Part shown: piece by piece, positions 7,728 through 13,804 of the stretch
Numbering within the stretch: the stretch's first letter is position 1
Layout of the letters: every line of letters starts with the position of its first letter
DNA from: Clostridium sp.
GTDB lineage: Bacteria; Bacillota_A; Clostridia; Lachnospirales; Lachnospiraceae
Reading direction: 5' to 3'
NCBI GenBank assembly: GCA_023666975.1
Contig: JAMPAW010000013.1
Coordinates: forward strand, 1-47,327
Length of the DNA: 47,327 nucleotides
Made by a program: the position numbers and the translations under genes
Notes under the pieces: model-generated
The model's input: only the letters and a program-made list of their open reading frames with translations
What the model was told of the DNA's origin: nothing
Databases searched by the model: none

Positions 7728-8750
7728 ATGAAAAAAAGGATGGTTTTATGGATGCTGTTACTGCTTATAGTATGCGGCGGGAATGCACGGGCAGCAGACC
7801 TTGCGGCAAATGAAATTTTGGACAGGGCAGAAGCGGCAATGAAAGAGGTAAATGTGGTTGTGATCTGCACAAAAGAGGGGGAAGAGACGGCCATGGACCG
7901 GAATACGGGCGTGATGCATATTGAGTATGGGGCATATGGTGATACGTGGCTGGATACGAAGGCGAAGGTATCGTATATTGCAGATGGGGAGCGGTATTAT
8001 TTTTTGCCGGAAACCGATGTACAGGAAATCAACAAGGAGAATGTGGATTTGTTTGCGGATGTTGACCGTACATTGAATTATACCTGTGACGGGATTCAAA
8101 ACTATGCAATAAAGGGGGAGGACATAGCCTGTTACAAGCTTTCCGCATCCCATTCCCAGACAGGATTCCGGCGGATCGTTTATTATATTAACCGGGATAC
8201 ATACCGGATCGTGGCGGTGGAGGAATCTGTGAATAATGTTGTAACAGCCGCTTCGTGGTATGACTACCCGAAAGAAGCACTGACTGTTCCGAAAGAGATA
8301 AAGGATACGGCACTGCTTATGCCGGGCTACATGTTTTTGAAGAAAAAGATTGTCTATACAGTGGTAGAGGAAAATAACACCCGCATGCTTTATGTTGCGG
8401 ATGGCAGCCTGGCAAAGGGAAATGTTAAGATTCCCGATACCGTTAAGCTGTTTGGAGAAAGCTATGAGGTAAGATACGTAGACGAAGATGCTTTTTATAA
8501 TAACCGTAAAATAAAATCCGTTACGCTTGGCAGAAATATCCGTGGCATTGGGGAGACGGCATTTTATGGCTGCAAAAAATTAAGCAAAGTCACGATTCAG
8601 TCGAAGAAGCTTACGAAAATTGGCAAAAAGGCATTTTATAAAAATGCAAAAACCCTGCGCTTTAAGGTGCCAAAGGGGAAGAAGGTAAAATATAAGAAGA
8701 TGATTCAAAAATCAGGGATTGGTGTCAATTATGTGCTGGAACTGCTGTAA
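7728..8750 (+). CDS. Secreted protein with C-terminal BspA-type leucine-rich repeats
   Basis: 340 residues from the ATG at 7728, which follows a purine-rich GGAAGGGAGAG site. An in-frame TTG at 7668 lies inside the 5' hairpin and is not credible. The signal peptide runs to about residue 23 (KKRMVLWMLLLLIV, then ARA-AD). The middle region (about 25-220) resembles outer-layer lipoprotein-carrier-like beta folds but I cannot assign it. The last ~100 residues hold LRR_5 / BspA-type repeats: VDEDAFYNNRKIKSVTLG, IGETAFYGCKKLSKVTI and IGKKAFYKNAKTLRF. BspA-type repeats occur in surface proteins that bind host or matrix molecules. Function here is unknown. Confidence 0.8.
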   Translation: MKKRMVLWMLLLLIVCGGNARAADLAANEILDRAEAAMKEVNVVVICTKEGEETAMDRNTGVMHIEYGAYGDTWLDTKAKVSYIADGERYYFLPETDVQEINKENVDLFADVDRTLNYTCDGIQNYAIKGEDIACYKLSASHSQTGFRRIVYYINRDTYRIVAVEESVNNVVTAASWYDYPKEALTVPKEIKDTALLMPGYMFLKKKIVYTVVEENNTRMLYVADGSLAKGNVKIPDTVKLFGESYEVRYVDEDAFYNNRKIKSVTLGRNIRGIGETAFYGCKKLSKVTIQSKKLTKIGKKAFYKNAKTLRFKVPKGKKVKYKKMIQKSGIGVNYVLELL

Positions 8751-8818
8751 AAATGCGTTCTTTGTTTGGCACTTTCTTTGATGCCATCTACTTTTACATC
8801 GATTCTCTCATGCAGCAT
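8729..8818 (-). pseudogene. Remnant of a minus-strand gene (5' end only)
   Basis: On the minus strand a perfect AGGAGG (about 8825-8830) is followed by an ATG at 8818 and 29 codons beginning MLHERIDVKVDGIKES, ending at TAA 8729-8731. The last codons run antisense into the end of the preceding secreted protein gene. A strong ribosome binding site on such a short frame suggests the start of a longer gene whose remainder was lost. I do not recognise the family. It could instead be a real small peptide. Confidence 0.35.
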
Positions 8819-8832
8819 ACGATACCTCCTGA

Positions 8833-8882
8833 TATGGTTTGTAATATACTATGAACACTTAATGAGCGCAAGTGAAGCGCAG
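8833..8882 (+). repeat. Dispersed repeat, copy 2
   Basis: TATACT (8845-8850) followed by ATGAACACTTAATGAGCGC and AAGTGAAGCGC. It matches copy 1 from the -10-like box through the GAAGC motif. Confidence 0.6.
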
Positions 8883-9005
8883 ACAAGCCACTGCCTTTAT
8901 AGTACCATAATTTTCGGTTATGTTCCATATTATTTCGCGTTCTTCTTTGATTTCTTTTTCCTGCCACAAAATCTTACAGAAAAATTCACACAGAACATAA
9001 AAAAT

Positions 9006-9034
9006 ATGACAGAATGGGATTTTCATGGTAATAT
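9006..9034 (+). promoter_or_regulatory. Duplicated promoter, copy 2 (LemA operon)
   Basis: ATGACA (9006-9011), 17-bp spacer, TAATAT (9029-9034), within the 41-bp block 9001-9041 identical to 7623-7663. Confidence 0.7.
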
Positions 9035-9043
9035 AGTGTAGAC

Positions 9044-9075
9044 GATTGCGAAACTCGAAAAAGAGTTTCGCAATC
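9044..9075 (+). promoter_or_regulatory. 5'-terminal mRNA hairpin, copy 2
   Basis: GATTGCGAAACTC pairs perfectly with GAGTTTCGCAATC (13 bp, 6-nt loop), starting a few bases after the predicted transcription start. No T-tract follows, so it is not a terminator. It may stabilise the mRNA 5' end or act as an operator. Confidence 0.65.
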
Positions 9076-9106
9076 AACTAGCTTATATTCCATAAAGGAG
9101 AAAGAG

Positions 9107-10231
9107 ATGAAGAAAACGAAAATATACAGGAGCCGGGCGCTCAACACGGTATGCCTGCTCGACCGTGCCCTTTGGCTGATTCTGGTGCTGGTCTTTGCAT
9201 GCACGGTAGCCTGGGACGGACATCTTCCAGAGGTCATACAGGCAAAACCAAAGCTGTGCACATGGATACTATACATAGCATTATATGTGCTGCGGGCATT
9301 GCTGGGATCGCTGATTCCGTTGATGATATGCAAGGTGGTTTTGTATCAGATCAAAAAGCAGCTTTTGCGAAATGCCCGGTTTATTACCGTTGAGGATTTT
9401 GACTATTACCGTGACAAGCTTACCGGCCTGTCTCCGGGGATCATCAGTATTCTGGCAGACTTAAATATCGAGCGCAAAAAGGACATTTCAGCTTCCATAT
9501 TGAAGTATCGGGAAATGGGTATCCTGCAATATGAGAATAATCGGTATATGCTTGTCGGAGATGTTGAAAATGCTGCACTTCGGGAAAGTGACCGGTATCT
9601 GATCGAGGAGCTTGTTAATCCGGCCTTTGATGAAAAGGATGACGGGAAATGGGCAAAGCTTGTGGAGCAGGAAGCCATGAAGGAGGGCTATATCACAAAT
9701 CCCAATGATCCGGCCTGGCGGGAGAAAAACTACAAAAAAAGCCTGATGGGCTGCCTTAGCGGCTGTCTGGGCGGCTGTCTGACACCGATGATTCTGTTTT
9801 TTGTCGTGGGGGCACTCCTGAACAATGTCGATTTGGATAGTATGGATGCGATGATCGCGGCATTGCCGGTGGGTGCAACGGTGGGGCAGTCCATTGCATT
9901 TCTCAACCAGACACCCCGGTTTTGCATCGGGATGCTGACGGCGGTTGTGGCAATTATTATTTTTCTCGTATCGCTGGTTTTTCCGGTACTGGTTATCGCG
10001 GGTAAAATAGCGGGAGCAGTGAATAAAAAGCCTTACCAGCGGACAGAGTACGGAAACCAGATGGCGGAATATGTATTCGGAATGAAAAATTTTATCCATG
10101 ATTTTTCCAATTTGAGCGAGGCGAATCAGGAGCACATTGTCCTGTGGGACGATTATCTGATTTATGCGGTTGTTCTGGAAGAAAACCAGCAGATTATTGA
10201 TGAAATTACGAAAAGGAGAAAGAAGAGATGA
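9107..10231 (+). CDS. DUF2207-like membrane protein paired with LemA
   Basis: 374 residues with two N-terminal hydrophobic segments (about 22-38 and 54-80), a cytoplasmic region, a Gly/Cys-rich hydrophobic segment (LSGCLGGCLTPMILFFVVG, near 215-240), and another membrane segment near 285-310. The C-terminus FSNLSEANQEHIVLWDDYLIYAVVL matches the end of DUF2207 (YciQ-like) proteins, where a Trp-x-x-Tyr-Leu-x-Tyr-Ala motif is conserved. The extracytoplasmic N-terminal domain of full-length DUF2207 proteins is missing. It overlaps lemA by 4 bp, and DUF2207 genes commonly neighbour lemA. The biochemical role of the pair is not known. Confidence 0.7.
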   Translation: MKKTKIYRSRALNTVCLLDRALWLILVLVFACTVAWDGHLPEVIQAKPKLCTWILYIALYVLRALLGSLIPLMICKVVLYQIKKQLLRNARFITVEDFDYYRDKLTGLSPGIISILADLNIERKKDISASILKYREMGILQYENNRYMLVGDVENAALRESDRYLIEELVNPAFDEKDDGKWAKLVEQEAMKEGYITNPNDPAWREKNYKKSLMGCLSGCLGGCLTPMILFFVVGALLNNVDLDSMDAMIAALPVGATVGQSIAFLNQTPRFCIGMLTAVVAIIIFLVSLVFPVLVIAGKIAGAVNKKPYQRTEYGNQMAEYVFGMKNFIHDFSNLSEANQEHIVLWDDYLIYAVVLEENQQIIDEITKRRKKR

Positions 10232-10800
10232 GTACAGTTGGTATGATATTGGTGGTTGTGGCAGTAGTGCTTGTCATTTATGCGATAGCGGTTTATAACA
10301 GCCTTACTGTGCTGAAAAACCGCGTGGAAAACCAGGGCGCGCAGATAGAGGTTCAGCTTACGCGCAGGGCGGATTTGATTCCCAACCTGCTGGAAATCGC
10401 AAAGGGCTATGCCAAATTTGAAAAGAGCACGCTGGAAAATATTACAAGGCTGAGGAGCAATGTGGTAAATGCCGCAAATATGAAGGAATCTTATATGGCA
10501 AACGATGCGCTGGGAAAGGAAGTCGGACGTATTCTGGCGGTTAGCGAAAATTATCCCGAATTGAAGGCGAACAGCAATTTTATGAAGCTGCAGGAGGAGC
10601 TTGCCGAGACCGAGGACAAGATTGCCAAATCACGCCAGTTTTATAATGATGTCGTGACAAAATACAATACGGCAGTCATGTTGTTTCCCAAATCACTTTT
10701 TGCCGGACTGTTTGGATTTCAGAAGCATGAATTATTAGAAGCCTCCTCCGAGAAGAAGAAAAGTGTAGAAATTGATTCTTCGGATTTTCATCTGGACTAG
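10228..10800 (+). CDS. lemA: LemA family protein
   Basis: 190 residues. One N-terminal transmembrane helix (about 5-22) is followed by YNSLTVLKNRVENQGAQIEVQLTRRADLIPNLLEIAKGYAKFE, the diagnostic LemA region with its invariant RRADLIPNL. The rest is an extended helical bundle ending in a charged tail. LemA proteins are membrane-anchored helical proteins, N-terminus out, of unsettled function. The ATGA overlap with the upstream gene shows tight coupling. Transcription should come from the promoter at 9006-9034. Confidence 0.93.
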   Translation: MSTVGMILVVVAVVLVIYAIAVYNSLTVLKNRVENQGAQIEVQLTRRADLIPNLLEIAKGYAKFEKSTLENITRLRSNVVNAANMKESYMANDALGKEVGRILAVSENYPELKANSNFMKLQEELAETEDKIAKSRQFYNDVVTKYNTAVMLFPKSLFAGLFGFQKHELLEASSEKKKSVEIDSSDFHLD

Positions 10801-10812
10801 TGGGGAAAAGCT

Positions 10813-11313
10813 ATGAAAGCACAACGAAAGAAAAAAATCTGGCTTGGACTGTTTGCTGTTTTCGCTCTGGGATTTTTCCTTATTTCCATGTTTCCGAATC
10901 AAAGATTTCACCTGATTGGGAGCAACCTGACCGGCACAATTACGGTAACCGTGAATGGACAGCCGGTGATGCCATATCATATCACTTGTGCAGCAGGGGG
11001 AGACAGGGAAGAAAAATTAACGATCCGAAACGGGGAGGACAGTACAAGGGTTCGATGTACAGCGGCTGCCTATCATGGTTATGTTTTTGACTATGAGGTG
11101 GACACCGAAGACGGCACGAAGCATTTTCAATTTATGGTGATGAAAACCCATGATTTTGGGCCGAGGGTAAATTTTGTTTATCAGATGAACCTGAATAAAG
11201 AAGAAGAGGAATGGATTGCGTATGTCCTGCTGGACAATGAGGGTGCAAAAGGAGAGGTTTACCGGATTTTGCTTCGGGAAGACGAAACGGCGTATATACA
11301 GATGGGGCCGTAA
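10813..11313 (+). CDS. Membrane-anchored protein of unknown function
   Basis: 166 residues starting 12 bp after lemA. A basic N-terminus (KAQRKKK) and a hydrophobic segment (about 9-26) indicate a membrane anchor or uncleaved signal; the remainder is beta-rich and predicted extracellular. There is no recognised domain. Its position suggests it is the third member of the LemA operon. No terminator separates it from lemA. Confidence 0.65.
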   Translation: MKAQRKKKIWLGLFAVFALGFFLISMFPNQRFHLIGSNLTGTITVTVNGQPVMPYHITCAAGGDREEKLTIRNGEDSTRVRCTAAAYHGYVFDYEVDTEDGTKHFQFMVMKTHDFGPRVNFVYQMNLNKEEEEWIAYVLLDNEGAKGEVYRILLREDETAYIQMGP

Positions 11314-11432
11314 TGTTAGAAAACGGATATGGCAAAGAAAGGTAAAATAAGATGCCGATACGATAGTGTGGAGAATTTAAGAAGGGTGAGCAAAAAACAA
11401 AGATAAATGAAAGAAGGCAGATAATATATAGT

Positions 11433-11957
11433 ATGAAAAGAAATATAAGTGTTATTGAAGATGTAAATGGAAATCGGATTGTGATGATAAATGATATATT
11501 ATTTAAAGGACGACAAAATATTGATTGGGGCGAAGTAGAACAGTATTTAAAACAATATGTTGGGAATTTTGTTCAAATTGCTGAAAATAAGGAAATTGTA
11601 TACTTTGGAAATGATTTGCCTGATGAATATACAGGTTCTAATTATACAGCAAAGTTAAAGGGAGCGTTGGCAAAAGCAAAAGCGAATGCAGTACAGGGGC
11701 TTCCCGAAATGATAGAAATCGCAGGGAATAAAAGATTTAAGGAAAATTTGGCAAAAAAGCATGATAAAAATGCAAAACTGGGGTGGTATCGATTTAATTC
11801 TAGGTTTGCACTTCCAGTTTTTGATGATTATGGGCAAGTCTTACGTTATAATGTATTTTATGCAGAAATGGTCATAAGACATGCAGAAGATAGGAAGTTG
11901 TATTTATATGATATTATAAACATAAAAAAAGAAACGGGTACCCCGCTTGAGCCATAA
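11433..11957 (+). CDS. Orphan LPD3/PBECR-like protein (phage or conjugative polyvalent-protein nuclease domain)
   Basis: 174 residues, markedly more AT-rich than its neighbours and with a weak ribosome binding site. The C-terminal half has the pattern I associate with BECR-fold nuclease-like domains of large polyvalent proteins in phages and conjugative elements: LPDEYTGSNYT, ARAK-type helix, WYRFNSRFALPVF, then AEMVIRHAEDRKLYLYDI and NIKKETGTPL. In those elements such domains are thought to be RNase-like effectors or protective factors. Here it stands alone between the LemA operon and miaB, with no phage genes around. The family assignment is from pattern memory and should be treated as tentative. 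Confidence 0.5.
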   Translation: MKRNISVIEDVNGNRIVMINDILFKGRQNIDWGEVEQYLKQYVGNFVQIAENKEIVYFGNDLPDEYTGSNYTAKLKGALAKAKANAVQGLPEMIEIAGNKRFKENLAKKHDKNAKLGWYRFNSRFALPVFDDYGQVLRYNVFYAEMVIRHAEDRKLYLYDIINIKKETGTPLEP

Positions 11958-12025
11958 AGCTGTACGGTAAAAAACTCGCTTCTTTTAGGAAATTATATGA
12001 CAGAAAGGAAAAAAAGTCAAGAAAA

Positions 12026-13474
12026 ATGTATAATGAAATGAACTTAAGCCAAATCGATTTGAATATGGCCCCACCAGCAGAAGAACCGACCAGACAATAT
12101 TACTACATGGCAAAATGCCGGAAATGGGTGGAAGACTTTAAACGAAGAAATGGGCGCTCCCCCAGCTTCCATGTGATTAATTTCGGTTGCCAGATGAACG
12201 CCAAGGACAGCGAAAAGCTGGAAGGGATTCTGGAAACCGTAGGCTATGTCAAAACCGACAGTGAGGATGCGGATTTCGTGCTGATTAACACCTGTACGGT
12301 CCGTGAAAATGCAAACTTACGTGTCTATGGCCGATTAGGGCAGTTGAAAAAATATAAGAAAAAGAACCCGGATATGCTGATTGCCCTTTGCGGCTGCATG
12401 ATGCAGGAGAGCCTTGTAGTAGAAAAAATCAAACAGAGCTACCGCCATGTGGACATTATTTTCGGTACGCATAATGTATTTAAACTGGCAGAATTGATCG
12501 AGAACAAATTAAATTCCAAAGGCATGGTCATTGATATCTGGGAGGGTACTTCCGAGATCGTTGAGGATTTGCCCAGCGACCGCAAATATGACTTTAAATG
12601 CGGTGTCAATATTATGTTTGGTTGTAATAATTTTTGCAGTTACTGCATCGTGCCGTATGTCCGGGGGCGGGAGCGGTCCAGAAAGCCGGAAGATATCCTG
12701 GGGGAAATCCGTGATTTGGTTGCGGACGGTGTCGTGGAAGTCATGCTCTTAGGACAAAATGTCAATTCCTATGGCAAAAATCTGGAAGAACCGATTACCT
12801 TTGCACAATTGCTGGAGCAGGTGGAACAGATCGAGGGATTAAAGCGGATTCGTTTCATGACTTCCCACCCGAAGGATTTATCCGATGAGTTGATTGAAGT
12901 GATGGCGAAGTCAAAAAAAATCTGCCGGCATCTTCATTTGCCGGTGCAGTCGGGAAGCACGAAGGTGCTTGCGGATATGAACCGCCGTTATACGAAAGAG
13001 GATTACCTCACATTAGTCGATAAGATCAAAAATGCGATACCGGACATTTCCCTGACGACGGATATTATCGTGGGATTCCCGACGGAGACGGAGGCGGATT
13101 TCCAGGATACTCTGGATGTGGTAAGACGTGTGCGCTTCGATTCCGCATTTACATTCATTTATTCCAGGCGTACCGGAACACCGGCTGCGGATATGAAATT
13201 TCAGGCAACGGAGGAACAGATTAAGGAACGCTTTGACCGGCTGCTTCAGGAGGTACAGGATATTGCAAAGGAAACCTGCGGCAGGGATCAGGGAAAGGTC
13301 ATGGAGGTTTTGGTGGAAGGACTTGATGAGCAGGACGAGAATCTGCTGACCGGAAGGATGTCCAATAATTTGCTGGTACATTTTCCGGGACAGCAGTCGT
13401 TGATTGGGACTTTTCAGAACGTGAGGCTTACAGAGGCGAAAGGGTTTTATTATATCGGGGAATTGGCGGATTAA
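12026..13474 (+). CDS. miaB: tRNA-2-methylthio-N6-dimethylallyladenosine synthase MiaB
   Basis: 482 residues. It methylthiolates i6A37 of tRNAs reading UNN codons, using two [4Fe-4S] clusters and SAM. The N-terminal UPF0004 domain has Cys55 (NFGCQMN), Cys90 (NTCTVREN) and Cys124 (CGCMMQ). The radical-SAM motif is Cys200-x3-Cys204-x2-Cys207 (FGCNNFCSYC), followed by VPYVRGRERSR. The C-terminus is a TRAM domain (VLVEGLD... LTGRMSNN). The protein ends GELAD. A 64-bp copy of its 3' end lies 3.2 kb downstream at 16591-16654, where the frame would end GELADDS. An upstream SD-like GAAAGGA lies rather far from the ATG, so the start is less certain. Confidence 0.96.
   Translation: MYNEMNLSQIDLNMAPPAEEPTRQYYYMAKCRKWVEDFKRRNGRSPSFHVINFGCQMNAKDSEKLEGILETVGYVKTDSEDADFVLINTCTVRENANLRVYGRLGQLKKYKKKNPDMLIALCGCMMQESLVVEKIKQSYRHVDIIFGTHNVFKLAELIENKLNSKGMVIDIWEGTSEIVEDLPSDRKYDFKCGVNIMFGCNNFCSYCIVPYVRGRERSRKPEDILGEIRDLVADGVVEVMLLGQNVNSYGKNLEEPITFAQLLEQVEQIEGLKRIRFMTSHPKDLSDELIEVMAKSKKICRHLHLPVQSGSTKVLADMNRRYTKEDYLTLVDKIKNAIPDISLTTDIIVGFPTETEADFQDTLDVVRRVRFDSAFTFIYSRRTGTPAADMKFQATEEQIKERFDRLLQEVQDIAKETCGRDQGKVMEVLVEGLDEQDENLLTGRMSNNLLVHFPGQQSLIGTFQNVRLTEAKGFYYIGELAD
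13407..13470 (+). repeat. 64-bp direct repeat, copy 1 (inside miaB 3' end)
   Basis: Identical at 63 of 64 positions to 16591-16654 (A versus G within CTTAC[A/G]GAGG). The two copies bound a 3.1-kb block holding the surface protein gene. Confidence 0.95.
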
Positions 13475-13566
13475 CCCTGTGGGGATTTGGCTGTTTTTAC
13501 AGGGGAAATTCCGGCAGGGATAAAAAGGGATGCATAAAATGAGATTTTGCTTTTATACTGGTAAAA

Positions 13567-13623
13567 TATGTGATATAATATGAACACTTAGTGAGCACAA
13601 GTGAAGCGCAGTGCGAGCTTAGT
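13567..13623 (+). repeat. Dispersed repeat, copy 3
   Basis: TGA-TATAAT (TATAAT 13574-13579) followed by ATGAACACTTAGTGAGC and AAGTGAAGCGC, ending in GAGCTTAGTG. About 100 bp upstream of copy 4 in the same orientation. Confidence 0.7.
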
Positions 13624-13669
13624 GTGAATATATATCTATCCACTTAGCAAGGTGTTTTCGAACTTAGTG

Positions 13670-13725
13670 GATATGATATAATAGGAATACTTAGTGAGCA
13701 CAGGCGAAGCGCAGTGCGAATTTAG
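13670..13725 (+). repeat. Dispersed repeat, copy 4
   Basis: TGA-TATAAT (TATAAT 13677-13682), then GGAATACTTAGTGAGCAC and GGCGAAGCGCAGTGCG. It lies 80-135 bp before the surface protein start and could supply its promoter. Confidence 0.7.
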
Positions 13726-13804
13726 GAAAAAACCTGATAATTGTTTTTCAACGTAGGAATGCAATATCGGGTTTTATTAATTTAAGCATTGAAAGGAGAA
13801 GAGT

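Larger units (their letters stand above)
8751..9106. other. Intergenic region with gene remnant, repeat and promoter
   Basis: The gap holds the minus-strand remnant, copy 2 of the dispersed repeat, an AT-rich stretch with no visible gene (about 8890-9000), and the duplicated promoter with its hairpin. Confidence 0.65.
13475..13804. other. 330-bp intergenic region with two dispersed repeats
   Basis: After miaB there is a non-coding stretch, then two copies of the dispersed repeat, and then an AGGAGA site before the surface protein gene. No gene is seen. Confidence 0.7.

Noticed and set aside
9488..10135. 215-codon minus-strand frame opposite the DUF2207-like gene
   Set aside because: Antisense to a gene with clear membrane topology and operon coupling; no SD site or recognisable domain.
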